NCBI GenBank assembly: GCA_949752795.1
Contig: OX457072.1
Location: 2,852,001 to 2,916,000, forward strand
Direction of reading: 5' to 3'
DNA: 64,000 nucleotides
Origin: Hyperoodon ampullatus
Taxonomy: Eukaryota; Chordata; Mammalia; Artiodactyla; Ziphiidae
The notes below the pieces were generated by a model. The model did not search any database. It had not been told where the DNA came from and saw nothing but the letters and a program-made list of their open reading frames with translations. The translations under genes were made by a program, and so were the position numbers. This document shows, piece after piece, positions 11,291 through 22,059 of this stretch (position 1 is the first letter of the stretch; every line of letters starts with the position of its first letter).

Positions 11291-12886
11291 AAAATCAATT
11301 ATTTGTTTCTGAGCCTTGAAAGAAGAGGAAAGTGGTATCTTGGAAAAGGACCTTGAACAGAAAAGGTATCATCACTGTCTCAGTAAACTCTAACTTATAT
11401 TTCCATTAAGACACCAACACAAGTAATAACACTTCATTATTCCTATACAAGGCAGCTAGTAATTTGACCATATGTAGCCTAGAAATGTTCAAGGTCCCAC
11501 TGTCCCTGCCAGACTTTGTTCCATATTTTCCCTGATTAACATAAAAGAAACTTCTCCCAGTGCACCAGGCACTTCGAGAGCATAATCACTTAAATGCTCT
11601 AAAAACAGTGTCTGATGTTTTTCAGTCCGCTAAGATATTATTTAGAACTTTTACATTGCTGAGTATTTCTCAGCCCCACAGAAACACAGAAACACAGCTG
11701 CTTCCAAAAGGCACTGACATTCTCAGGATTTGCCTGTGAACTGGGATAACTTGGTTTATTATGTACAATCAACCAAGAACAGCCTGGTCTTTAAAATTTC
11801 CATCACTGGTGGAATTTCCTCTGTTCAAGTTGACCCCAAAGTTTAATTTAGATTGTGCAGAAAGAACGTGTTGGTCGACTGGGCATTCCATCGGGTGCGA
11901 CTCACCAGGGGACACCAGTGAAATCTGCAGCTGTCTGGAGCAGATTAGGGTGAATTGAACTGATCTTATTAAACTGGAAGAACAACTAGAATGTGAAATC
12001 AAATCAAAGGTGCTTCTGAGGGAAGCCAGGAGCACAAATCCTCCAGAGGAATATTTCAGCACAGCACGGATAGTCATTTCAGGCGAAGACTCTGGTTTGC
12101 CAGAGAAAGTCAGCGAGCGGAACACGCAGCTCATCAATCTTAATGCGGCTCTAATGGCTAAAGCGATCCTGAGGGGTGTCATGTGCAGACCGAAAAAACA
12201 AGCACAATGACGCAGCGGTTCTCAAAAGGCCTGCAGACAACTCCAACTGGATGAAGAAGGAAGAGGGAAAAGAAAATCCAGTTGAAGGAGCTGATCTAAA
12301 AATTACGTTTAGAAAGTGTATTTTTTCAGTAAAAAGGGCCCATCCTATTATAAATCCTGACCAGCTCAACTACGTTAGAAATGTGTCAAAGCAGGTGACA
12401 AGACAGCTTGGCAGGATGGGAGTGGGCAGGACTCGGGGGGCTGTCCGGCTCCGGGGTGCTGAGGGGAGGACTGGGCGTGGCCCAGAGCTCGGTGGGGCAC
12501 CCGGGAGGGCACAGACGCCCAAAAGCCAAGTGTTCAAATACTCGGCAGGTCAAAACCCCAAGCAGGTGAGTATGGAGGGTCACGAGGAGTGGCTGGGGTG
12601 AAGGAGAGGTTGCCGGCCTTGCTGGGCTAGCACGCCAGCTGATAGAGAAGGAGGCAGGTGTCGGAGGGTTTCTCCTTTCCTAGCAGGTGCCAGCGATGCA
12701 GCGGGTGAGAGGGCAGCCCAGCCCCACGTCAGGAGGAAGAAGCCAGAGCAGGGCAGGGAGGAGACCGAGAATCTGGGAACCGAGACACACCCGGGAGCGC
12801 TAATGACTTCTCGGACATCCAAGCCAGTTTGGGGATTTCAATCAAACAGCACCTTTTGATTGATGACTCCCCAAACTATGTCCTCA
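11291..12886. other. Unique non-coding interval; possible conserved sequence
   Basis: I recognise no repeat in 11291-12886. Plus frames at 12010-12210 and 12176-12601 and minus frames at 11769-12182 overlap one another with no clear winner. Composition changes from AT-rich to GC-rich near 12400. Cross-species alignment would be needed to say whether 11760-12400, which looks compositionally balanced, is conserved. Confidence 0.4.
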
Positions 12887-12945
12887 GCCCTGCACAGCTC
12901 CCTTCACAGCCCTGCACAGCCCTGCACAGCCCTGCACAGCTCCCT
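12887..12945 (+). repeat. 10-bp tandem repeat CCTGCACAGC
   Basis: Four copies of CCTGCACAGC (one just before the interruption CTCCCTTCA and three consecutive at 12911-12940) form a short low-complexity repeat within about 60 bp. The consecutive copies are identical, which suggests recent slippage. Confidence 0.8.
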
Positions 12946-13199
12946 GAGTTTCAGACTCACCTACCCACCGGCACCTTGACAGCCCCGCCGGGAACGTCTC
13001 AGCCTCCTCTAGACCGTGATGTATCGGAACAGAACGCCCTGTTCTCCGCCCCACCCGACCTGCTGCGGCCCCAGTCTTCCTGGCCCAGTAAATCACATCA
13101 CCGTCTGCCCAGCTGCTGAGCGAGCAGTCCTCCTCGCTGCTGTCTCCCTGTCACCTATCCCCACCCCAGCCCGCCAGCACGTGCTGCCAGCGCCGCCTC

Positions 13200-13505
13200 C
13201 GAAAGCATCACCAACCCACCCCCGGCTCTCCGCTCTCCATCGCTGTCGCCCGGTCCAGGCCGCCGCCACCCTGGCCTCCGAACCCTCTCCCTGCTTCCAC
13301 CTCTGCCCCCAGATCATTCTTCCACAGCAAACCGAACCCGACCGGTATTTCACGCGTGCGGATGAGACCACGTTCCTGCCCTGCCTCACCCCGCCAGTGA
13401 CTTTCCTTTATCCCGACCATCACATCCACTAGGCCTGTCTCACCCCCCCAAGTCCCAGTCTTAATGCTTGCGGTGCCCTCTTTCTGGAATGTTCTCTCTA
13501 GACCC
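13200..13505 (+). mobile_element. L2 LINE fragment
   Basis: CCGGTCCAGGCCGCCGCCACC (13250), CTCTCCCTGCTTCCACCTCTG (13285) and TGCCCTCTTTCTGGAATGTTC (13474) follow the L2 3'-region order. It is GC-enriched compared with other L2 copies here. The many CpGs raise the local CpG count without indicating a promoter. Confidence 0.6.
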
Positions 13506-13544
13506 AAAGTTTCCAAAACATGTCCCCAACCGGCAGCAATCGCC

Positions 13545-13725
13545 CCTGCTGGGAACTTGTCGGCAACGCAGCACGTGCTGGGGTCCCACCCCAGGCCTAC
13601 TGAGTCAGAAACCCAGCAACCTTGAGCCGCAGCCCCAGGCGAGACAGCTGCTGCAGGCGAACACAGGGGGTCTGGTCCTCAGGTTCATTCAGATGATCCC
13701 CCTCGGAGAATCACATCACCTCTCC
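13545..13725 (+). mobile_element. hAT-Charlie-type non-autonomous DNA element (fragment)
   Basis: GGGAACTTGTCGGCAACGCA, GGGGTCCCACCCCAGGCCTACTG and AGTCAGAAACCCAGC resemble the very common mammalian hAT/MER-type phrase 'aacttgtta..ccccaccccagacctactgaatcag'. Terminal inverted repeats are not visible. The exact family name is uncertain. Confidence 0.5.
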
Positions 13726-13819
13726 CTCCCTCCCTCGCTCTCATGCTGTTTCATTTCATTCAGAGCACTGGCATTACTGTGAAACTGTTTTAACTGCTGT
13801 TTTACATGTTCGTGTCTGG

Positions 13820-13925
13820 TTTCCCATCTCCCCACCTCCCACCTAGAATACAGGCTCCAGGCACACAGGGGCTCTGTGCACGGTCGTGTCCTGTGTACCT
13901 GGAGGGACTTGTAACTCCACAAGCA
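13820..13925 (+). mobile_element. L2 3'-tail fragment
   Basis: TAGAATACAGGCTCCAGGCA followed by GGGGCTCTGTGCACGGTCGT resembles the conserved end of L2 (aagctccatgagggcaggg..). It is short and diverged. Confidence 0.4.
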
Positions 13926-14004
13926 CGGGTGGAATGCATGCAATCCAGGGGGAGGAGCCTAAGCCACACGATGCGCAGGGTCACACTTTCCTCCCTGAGA
14001 CAGC

Positions 14005-14160
14005 CGGCCCCAGAATGACCTGGAGGGTAAAACACGGGATTCCAGGTCCACCCAGAGCTCCTGAGCAGTAGGCCCGGGGTTGCTTCCCTGACAGCCCCCA
14101 AGTGAGGCCGACACTGCTGACCCGGGACCAGGTTGAACATCACAGCTGTAGCTGAAACCA
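14005..14160 (-). mobile_element. hAT-Charlie-type non-autonomous DNA element (fragment)
   Basis: CCCAGAATGACCTGGAGGG, GAGCAGTAGGCCCGGGGT and GACACTGCTGACCCGGGACC match the same family as 13545-13725 read from the other strand. The two copies therefore face each other about 280 bp apart. Confidence 0.45.
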
Positions 14161-15490
14161 CCACAGAGGTGCTGAGAGCACTGGGCTGCACAGACCCCCA
14201 GGGCTTCCTCCTTACCTCACGGTACACGTCTGCTTCCCAGACCTCACAGTCCCCCGGCCCGGTCCTGACCAAGCCAGACAGGCAGCCTGGGGCAGGACCC
14301 GCAGGAAACTCAGTGAGGAAGGGCTGCAGCGTGATGAGGGTGACCCACCGGCATGGCTGGTCCCCAAGGCAGAAAGAGTGGACGTCACCTGGGGAAGGAG
14401 GAATTCTGCTGAAGAACTGAGCTGCGGTTCGGCTGAAAGGAACTTTCGATCCAGTTCAGAGGTTTGGTTGGTAAGGAAAAGGGAGGCTTGGGAAAACTGT
14501 AAGCATCAGATCTGGGTTTTGAAAGATCATTTCAAGGAATAATATGGGCCACGGGTTGTAAGGAGGAGAAAGCAAATGCAAACTTTTAGAGCAGTCTCTG
14601 TATGGGAAATATTCAAACATAGTACGTCTGTTTGGGAAGTCTGGGTTTTATTCATCAAATTTGTTTAAAGCTGTGTGAGCACGCACTGCATTTTAATCTG
14701 ATGAAACAAAGGATGTAGATCAACTCAATACTGGTTTCCTTTCTGCTGGAAAATGTCCTTAAGAACCCAGTGGTGTCTGTCGGAGCCCAGGGGCAGGTCA
14801 CAGATATGCAAGCACATCTTCTGAAACGGGCTCATCTCAAAAGATTGGCTTTGTTTATTTAAGGCTTTCAGCACCAGCAAGTATTCACTGAAAGAGGCCA
14901 CAGGAAACAGGAGAGGCGAACTCCCAGGGATCAGGATTTTGACTCTTTGCAAAATGTAGAAAATTCATTGTAGGGTGGAATGAAAATCATACAACAAATG
15001 TCATCCAAACTCCACAAAGGCCTGAACTATGCAAAAATACAGGGAAAAAAAGGGTAATAGAGGGAGAGGTGAAGGGTAAAGGAGAGGCGGAAAGAGTGAT
15101 TGTGTGTCTTCTTAAAACACAGACACTTTCGTTATAGATAAAACCATAAATAGGTGTATGCAATTGTTAATTGTCTGTATTAATTCTGGCAGTCCTGCAA
15201 GTTCTTCTTGTTTCATTGACATGGTTATAAGTTTTCACACACTGCATCCCATTGCTTTCGTCCTAGGTGAGCCCAGGACCAGCGGGAGAGGGTAGCCCAG
15301 GTCTTGGGCTGAGCGCGGGCTCCGTCGGTGGGCACGGGTGCTTCGCCCGGTGTGGAGAGAGAGGTCCAGCTTGCAGCACCGCTGGGCATTTGCATAGGAT
15401 CACATGCTCACACATCACTTTGTAAAGCATACAAACAAATATAACTCCAGATTACTTTTCATGATGGCATAGCACTTAACAAGTCCCATG
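14161..15490. other. Unique non-coding interval, no gene seen
   Basis: No recognisable repeat or exon. Minus frame 14725-14952 and others are short and unsupported. 15240-15380 is locally GC-rich (CGGGCTCCGTCGGTGGGC) but too short for a CpG island. Confidence 0.45.
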
Positions 15491-15494
15491 TTAT

Positions 15495-15605
15495 TTGCTG
15501 ACCTAGAACGGTGAGCTTTCTTAGGGCAGGGATGGGAGCCTTGATTTCTGTATCCCCAGGTACAACACACAGTAGGCACCCAAAAAATACTTGATGGACA
15601 GGTAA
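15495..15605 (+). mobile_element. L2 3'-tail fragment
   Basis: GTGAGCTTTCTTAGGGCAGGGA (15510), CTGTATCCCCAGGTACAACA (15548) and ACACAGTAGGCACCC (15567) match the highly conserved L2 3' end. A minus-strand open frame across it (15415-15639) is a shadow. Confidence 0.7.
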
Positions 15606-15669
15606 AGGAATTTTTCTGACAGTGTCTCAGATACATCATTGCAAACCTAACTTAAAAATCATTGTTCAG

Positions 15670-15826
15670 GGGCTTCCCTGGCGGTCCAGTGGTTAAGACT
15701 CTGCACTTCCACTGCGAGAGGAATCCTGGTCGGGGAACTAAGATCACCCATGCCGTGAGGCGTCACCAAAAAATTTTTAAAGTAAAAAAAAATTTATTTT
15801 TTTAATTCATAAATAAAATGAAAATT
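15670..15826 (+). mobile_element. CHR-like SINE (short, CHRL type)
   Basis: The head GGCTTCCCTGGCGGTCCAGTGG is followed by TTAAGACTCTGCACTTCCAC and a degraded tRNA-like core, then an A-rich tail. It is flanked by an 18-bp target duplication with one mismatch: TTAAAAATCATTGTTCAG at 15652-15669 and TTAAAAATCATTGTTTAG at 15827-15844. Confidence 0.85.
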
Positions 15827-15844
15827 TTAAAAATCATTGTTTAG

Positions 15845-16640
15845 ACCTGTCAGTGGCTACTCAGGGATTCCACAAGAATCAGGTTTCACTGTATCAATTA
15901 ATCTGTTTTATATATTTATAAATGTTTTATTAAAAGGTCCAGGTTTATATGTGACAAATATGCAGGCAGAAAACAAAGTATAGCTTTTTAAAAGATATTA
16001 TTCTGACCTATCTTGACACTAAACAAAAAGGCTTTTAAAATGAACATTTTTATCACCTTGAAGTTCCTTTGAACATTTTTTTAGTGACAGTCTCATTTAT
16101 GTGTCAAGTGATTCAACCTCCTCCTGACATTGTCATTAAAACCAATTTCAATTCTCCCTTTCTTTCTCTACAGACAGAATATATACTTAAAAACTTAAAT
16201 AGATATCATCCTTAAGCCAGGTTGATTTTGAATCTATAAGATATGACCAATCTACCTCTCTCCAACATCACAGTAAATACAGATCATATGTTATGTTTTC
16301 TAACCATATACTGAAGAGATATATAAATGGAAAACACCATTTATATATCAGGTCTGCCTTTATCAATTCATTGCCATTCATTGTTATTCATTAGAAACCT
16401 AGGTTTTCTTGAAACTTAAAGCAGAAATTCCAAAGGTTAGCTCACCTCTTCCCTACTCAGATAGGAAGGATGCCTCTAGACTAGAGACAAACTTTAAAGC
16501 CCTTTCTAATAGGCCAGACACTGTATAACAAAAACCTAACCCTCAGAGGCTCAATATCAGGTGATATTGACGAAAGAGCATAGACAAAGCACTATGCAAA
16601 TGTAAATCCCAGGAAAACCTTATTCTCCTGGGCTGTTCCC
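15845..16640. other. AT-rich non-coding interval, no gene seen
   Basis: Unique-looking AT-rich DNA. No exon, RNA gene or clear repeat recognised. Confidence 0.45.
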
Positions 16641-16654
16641 TGGAGTGTTTTCCT

Positions 16655-16915
16655 TGCTGGTTTATGTGGCTGCCTTCCTGTCCTAAATGTTACCTGCAGA
16701 GGGTTCTGCCCTGACCCCCAGTCCAAGCTGGACACCCCCTTATTCGATCCTCTGCACTGTTCGGGTCACTCTCAGAGATTTTACTTGTTCATCCGTGACT
16801 AGCTGGTCAGCTAGCTTCCCCACTGGAATGTCAGCAGGATCACTAGATTGCCAGTTCCCGAAAGAACACCTGCAACTCTGAAGCCTTCCCATAAATATTT
16901 GCTGAATGATTGAAT
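16655..16915 (+). mobile_element. L2 LINE 3' fragment
   Basis: Ends in CATAAATATTTGCTGAATGATTGAAT (16891-16915 region), the L2 tail. Upstream blocks such as CCCACTGGAATGTCAGC (16819) fit the 'cactagaatgtaagctcc' region. It stands tail-to-tail with the next L2 copy. Confidence 0.6.
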
Positions 16916-16959
16916 ATACCCACCAAACAGCTGATGCTGAAGAGGTTTTTATCTCAAGA

Positions 16960-17225
16960 CTCCCTGGGCTTATTGATTATTCAATAAATATTTATTGAGT
17001 TGTCTAATCTCCAAGAACCATTCTAGGCTCTAAAGATACGTTAGTAAACAGAATAGAAAAGCAAAATCCCTTCTCTCATGGAACTTGTATTTTGGTGCAG
17101 AGAGACAGACAAAAAATTAACACAGTAAGTAAATAAAGTATGTTAGAACATAAGTGCTCCGGAAGGAAAAGAGCAGAATGAGGGAGGTCGGGTGCCGAGA
17201 TGGAGAGTGAGTGTCCAGGTCAGAT
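16960..17225 (-). mobile_element. L2 LINE 3' fragment
   Basis: Reverse-complement L2: TTCAATAAATATTTATTGAG (16980), CCATTCTAGGCTCTAAAGATAC, CTCTCATGGAACTTG, GCAGAGAGACAGACAAAAAATTAACAC. Divergence is moderate. The opposite orientation to the copy ending at 16915 makes a loose inverted pair. Confidence 0.7.
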
Positions 17226-17359
17226 GTTACAGGCTTATTTCATGTCTTGCTTTCAACTTAGCAAAGAATCTTTAAACATATCTCATTTGAATCTCACCGT
17301 AACTCTGTACGTATCTTCACAAAGTTTCAAAGAATAGCACTGAGTGTCAGGAGCCCTCT

Positions 17360-17500
17360 GGCGTGGGCTTCCTTTTGCCTTTAACCACTTGTGTGAATTT
17401 GGTGGAAAAATCCTTCTGGGCCTCAGTTTCTTCATTTGTAAAATGAAGGGGTTAAACAAAATTCTAAAATCCTTTCAGGCCTGGAAATATTTTAATGACA
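17360..17500 (+). mobile_element. MIR SINE fragment
   Basis: CCACTTGTGTGAATTTGG (17384) and GGGCCTCAGTTTCTTCATTTGTAAAATG (17418-17445) are the conserved MIR core in sense orientation. Flanks are degraded. Confidence 0.8.
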
Positions 17501-17966
17501 ATGTGGAACTTTGCAGAAAGTTAAGGAACACCTGTCTTTTGACCTGGGGAAAAGGCTTCCCTCGAGACCCCACCCCCCGTGACTTAGACGGATTCACGGA
17601 CACAGCCGTTGTTTCTCTATGACAACACCAGACCCTGCACACCCCATCTCCACCTCGTAAATGATTAGCTGAACGTTTGCCCTCCCTGATCAGTCGGAAC
17701 CGAAAACTTGTTGTCCACAATTTGGTTCAGATGCTCTCCCCTGAACTCTGGCTTATCCTCAGCTGGCGCAGCAGGCAGACCCCATGAGAACCGGCTGGGC
17801 TCCGGAGAAGCCCTTCCCTGATCTCCCATCCAACTGGGCCACGATTTATCCCACTTTTCCCACCACTGGCTCTTTCTAGCCTTGTTTACTTCTCCTTAGA
17901 AAAGAAAAATCCTTTCTGCCTAAACCGTGAGATGCCTGCAAACTCATGCTCAGAGCATTCTCGATA

Positions 17967-18292
17967 CTGCAACAGGCCCCGCCCCTACTGAAGCAGCCCC
18001 TCCCCTACTGCAACAGGCTCCTCCCCTACTGCAACAGCCCCACCCCCTACTGCAACCAGCCCCCTCCCCTACTGCAACAGGCCCCTCCCCTACTGCAACA
18101 GCCCCGCCCCCTACTGCAACAGGCCCCGCCCCCTACTGCAACAGGCCCCTCCCCTACTGCAACAGGCCCCGCCCCCTACTGCAACAGGCCCCGCCCCCTA
18201 CTGCAACCAGCCCCCTCCCCTACTGCAACAGGCCCCGCCCCCTACTGCAACAGGCCCCTCCCCTACTGCAACAGCCCCCTCCCCCCGCCCCA
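17967..18292 (+). repeat. GC-rich minisatellite, about 15 copies of a 21-22 bp unit
   Basis: The unit is roughly CCCCTACTGCAACAGGCCCC with a C/T-rich linker that varies between CCCCGCC and CCCCTCC. Fifteen CTGCAAC/CTGAAGC cores can be counted. Variant units (CAACCAGCCCC, CAACAGCCCC, CAACAGGCCCC) recur in an interleaved order, which suggests unequal exchange rather than one expansion. CCCCGCCCC strings match GC boxes bound by Sp1-like factors. The minus strand has repeated G-runs. Long plus frames through it (for example 17927-18469) are open only because the unit lacks stop codons. Confidence 0.95.
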
Positions 18293-19530
18293 AGTAAATG
18301 GGAACTAGTGTCCCATCTGCTACCAACATCAAAGGGGCTGTTCCCATGGCAAGACACAGAGCAATGCACCCTAAAATCCTCCTCACCAGATTCGCTCTCT
18401 AAATCTCACCTTCCAGGTCTCTCATCACCCCCACAAACGTTCATTCCTCTGCCTACTGCTTTCTTATGAAAGTCGATACCTGCCCTTTAGAAAGTCAGTC
18501 GCCTGTTCCGCCTGAGCTTCTCCATGTGCATCTCCACCCCTTACCCCATCAACTGAACTGAGACTCAGTTCTGGAAAGGGTCCTGGGAGCCAAACAACAA
18601 AACCCTGAAGCTTCCAAGAAGGTAGAGACGGAGGGGAGGGGTGAGCACTGGGTTATGTGCAGGTGCAGCTGGTACAAGTTCAACTACACACCTGGGTGTA
18701 GGGGCATCGAAACGGTGCCAGAGAAGGGCTGCCTGCTCGCCCAACGAACATAGACCCCCCTGACCTTCTCACAGCCTAAGCCCCTCCACTGTGGTTCTAC
18801 TGTTTGAAGACACGTCGTTCGGTCAGCATCTGCTATAAACGTGAGACAGTTCCATCAGATGCTCACTGAAGAAAGAAAACCCCACAGGGCTGGACCCCCT
18901 GAGAGACAGCATCAGTCCCCCACATGGCCCTTCCTCAGGGACTTCCAAGGGCAATTTTGTCATCATGAGACTTTGGCTAACTTAATGTGCAGATTTTAGA
19001 ACCTAACCCCAAAGTGAGAAGATAATGACATCTATGTAAATAAACTGAAATTTCTGTTTGTCTATCACTACAGGACACAAAAACAGCCAGATGGGTTTTG
19101 GGGATTTGTGGGTATTTTTCAACTAAATTCGGAGAGTTCTGAATTGGGGCAGAGGCATCTCAGAGAGATCTCATTACCCCCCAAAGCAGCAGAAGTCAGA
19201 ACTATTAGGAGAAACATGGCATATGGATTAAAAAGCTACAGCCAAGACACGCCGCAGTGGCTTTCAATACAAAGCTCAAGTCAAAAGTCGCAAGAGCTGG
19301 TGATCTGAGCTGCAGGTGTTAGTTTGCTCTCCGTATTGATCACACAGCGACGTGCTCCACTGCCTTGGAGCAGAGGCATCTGTCTGTGTGCAGACGGCCC
19401 ATGATCTCCCAGCAACCCAGCCAGGACAGCTGGCGTGGCAGCGTCACACCGGGATCACACGGGTATTGCTGAAGACCTGAAAATGAGCATTTGCATTGCA
19501 TTTCACAGCTCATAAAGCATCACAAGCTCC
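18293..19530. other. Unique non-coding interval, no gene seen
   Basis: Follows the minisatellite. No repeat family or exon recognised. A 66-codon plus frame at 19108-19308 has no motif. Confidence 0.45.
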
Positions 19531-19645
19531 ATTAACTCCATGCAGGCAGACATTTTTGTCTATTTTTTTCAATGTTGTAATCCCCAGTGCCTAGAACAGA
19601 AACCAACTTAAGAGGAGATGCTCCATAAATGTGTTCAGTGAATTC
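19530..19645 (+). mobile_element. L2 3'-tail fragment
   Basis: GTAATCCCCAGTGCCTAGAACAG (19577) and GGAGATGCTCCATAAATGTG (19613) are the conserved L2 terminus. Confidence 0.7.
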
Positions 19646-20059
19646 TTACCACAGTCCTCTGAGACAGCGTCCCTATTCTAAAGTTAAGAACATGGAGGTC
19701 TGGGATTTGATGCCGCTTGTCCATGGTGATTGCAGCAGAGAGGGACAAGTGTGGAGGGATGTTAGTGTGTCACTTGGGTCATGTGAAATTCAAGCTACCT
19801 TAGACACCTCCAGCTGGAGATGCCAGCCTCCCTTGTATCCAGAAGGGGTTTTTCTCTCCCACCAATTCCTAAAATACTTTTCATACCATTTCCCCACTTC
19901 AGGCAATTAACACATACTGCCTGGTTTTATGATGATCTCTGTGTGGGTCTTATTTTTCTAACTACTTTGTAAACTTGGCAATAGGATTAATAGTGTGAAA
20001 TTCTTTTTGTTACCCTTATAGGACCTACCTAACATAAAGACTATCACAGGTGTCAGGTG

Positions 20060-20480
20060 CTGAATCTGGGCAACTTACCCAAGATTCCTCTAGCAATGGC
20101 TGTCAATATGCCCACAAACCCATTTCTTTTTCTTCCTGGATACACAGCACATATACTTCCTAAACTCCTTTGAAGTTAGCTGTGACAATGTGACTGAGTT
20201 CTGGATAGAATGTGGGCAAGAGACACTCCAGTCCCCCGGGCTGGCCCATAGAAGTCCTGCTTAGGCCTCTACACTCTCCCTTATCTTCCCCTACGGGAAT
20301 TCAGGGTGAACTTCGAGGCCTGAAAGGATGGCAGAGCCTGAAAGAGCATAGCCTCACCATGTACATACCTGACCCTCCCTGGACTACGGTGTGAACAAAA
20401 AATAAATCTTGCATTGTTGAGCCAGTGAGATTTGGGGATTGTTTGTTACAGCAGCTAGCCTCTCCTGACTCATAGTTACC
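20060..20480 (+). mobile_element. LTR-like interspersed repeat (MaLR/ERVL-like, family uncertain)
   Basis: TGAAGTTAGCTGTGACAATG, GACTGAGTTCTGG, CTGGCCCATAGAAG, AATAAATCTTGCATTG and TGTTTGTTACAGCAGCTAGCC match a common mammalian LTR-like repeat ending in 'ttacagcagctagcct'. A polyadenylation signal AATAAA lies at 20401-20406, which sets sense orientation. Plus frame 20212-20394 inside it is a relic, not a gene. Confidence 0.55.
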
Positions 20481-20568
20481 AGACTAGTCAGTACCAGATC
20501 TGGGTGCTTATTTTGTGATTCCTGGGCCAGTGCCCTTTCCTATCAGTTATCATGACAGCTTTGAATTT

Positions 20569-21097
20569 TTTATTGGAGAATAGTTGATTTACAATGCTGT
20601 GTTAACTTCTGCTGTACAGCAAAGTGACTCAGTTATATATATATATATGAACACAAATATATACACATATATATGTGTGTATATATATACATATATGTGT
20701 ATATATATATATATTCTTTTTTATATTCTTTTCCATTATGGTTTATCCCAGTACATTGAATATAGTTCCCTATGCTATACAGTAGGACTTTGTTGTTTAC
20801 CCATACTATATGTAATAGTTTGCATCTGCTAATCCCAAACTCCCAGTCCATCCCTCTCCCTCCTGTTCTCTATGTCTGTGAGTCTGTTTCTGTTTTGTAA
20901 ATAGGTTCATTTGTGTCATTTTTTAGATTCTACATATATGTGACATCATATGGTATTTGTATTTCTCTGACTGACTTACTTCACTTAGCATGATAATCTC
21001 TAGGTCCATCCATGTTGCTACAAATGGCATTATTTCATTCTCTTTTTATGGCTGAGTAATATTCCATTGTACCACATCTTCTTTATCCATTCATCTA
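20569..21097 (-). mobile_element. L1 3' UTR plus ORF2 end, truncated insertion
   Basis: Reverse-complement cetartiodactyl L1 end: GCTGTACAGCAAAGTGACTCAG (20612), TTCCATTATGG (20731), CCTATGCTATACAGTAGGAC (20770), GCTGAGTAATATTCCATTGTACC (21051). It is flanked by a near-perfect 16-bp duplication, TGACAGCTTTGAATTT (20553-20568) and TGACCACTTTGAATTT (21098-21113). It is 5'-truncated, as most L1 insertions are. Confidence 0.88.
20634..20716 (+). repeat. AT/GT microsatellite in L1 3' UTR
   Basis: Runs of TATATA broken by CACA and GTGT, about 80 bp. They lie exactly where this L1's 3' UTR carries a short tatatatgtatgt seed. Confidence 0.95.
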
Positions 21098-21113
21098 TGA
21101 CCACTTTGAATTT

Positions 21114-22055
21114 AAATGAAGACACCATTGATAGCATATGTGATTGGAGCAGGAAGGACTTAAGTTAGGAGCTGGACTCCTCAGGTACACATGCAGGTTT
21201 TCTTATAACAGCCTTTTTAATCACACTGGATGATAGACCCCTTGATATGGGATTCTTCCATCTTTCTCCTTGTATCCCAGCTCTAGCACAGTGGAGCCAA
21301 TAGATGTGCATTGGATCAATTAACACACACACTTATTTATTGTGTTCCAGTTCTAATCTATTATTTGGAATAATTTGAAATTTATTTTGGGGAAAATATG
21401 TCTTCTTCCAAGTAGCAACAACACTTACACGTAGGGAAACAAAAGCTTCATGCACCTGATGCAAACTAATTTTCCAAAAGTCTTTGATTTACCTTGGCCT
21501 GTGAAGGATCCAGTCCACTTTCCGTTTAGAAGCTATTATTTCCCATTCGGTGTAGATGCTTTAGCTGTGGTGTGGGAGCTCCATGTCTGATTTGCGTTCC
21601 ACTGTGCAAATCCAAGTGGAGTTTTGGTCCCCAGTGAAGCCAGACAATTAAGACTTAAGAATAAAATTGACCAGCTAGCGTCCGTGTCCATGAGTTTCAT
21701 TATCAGCAAAAACCAGGAAAGTGTGTGGACAGGAAAACATCTCAATCACTGAGACCAGAAAAGAATTCTCATCTGCCACTTGATAGCCCTCTTGGGAAAT
21801 GAGGCAGTGAGAGCATAGGTGGAAGGTCAGTGCCTTTTGAGGGACCAGTTTTGACATCTCGGCTACAGCTGGGACTAGAAGTGCCTCTTCTTGTCTGCTG
21901 TCACGTTTTCACTCTGAAAAAGGTCAGAAAAGTTTCATGTTCCTGTAAAGCAAAGGAAGTACCCAGAATGCCTGCATCCGCCATGGTCTGCACAAGTGCA
22001 CAGCCTCAGCCCTGAATATTCATACCTCCTCCCAGAGACATCATCAGAGAGGAGC
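21114..22055. other. Non-coding interval, no gene seen
   Basis: Unique sequence between L1 and L2 fossils. Overlapping short frames occur at 21536-21745 (-), 21675-21857 (-) and 21830-22015 (+), none with a recognisable domain. Confidence 0.45.
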
Positions 22056-22059
22056 CTCT

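Noticed and set aside
13016..13432. 138-codon Pro/Ala-rich frame and CpGs near 13200-13400 as a promoter or exon
   Set aside because: The CpGs and frame come largely from a GC-rich L2 copy. Opposite-strand frames are equally open.
17967..18292. CRISPR-like regular repeat
   Set aside because: There are no unique spacers between units. It is a head-to-tail tandem repeat in a mammalian genome.
17927..18469. 180-codon Gln/Pro-repeat frame
   Set aside because: An artefact of the stop-free 21-22 bp minisatellite. A second overlapping frame is equally open.
20401..20406. AATAAA as a host gene polyadenylation signal
   Set aside because: It lies at the expected place inside an LTR-like repeat and has no upstream exon.
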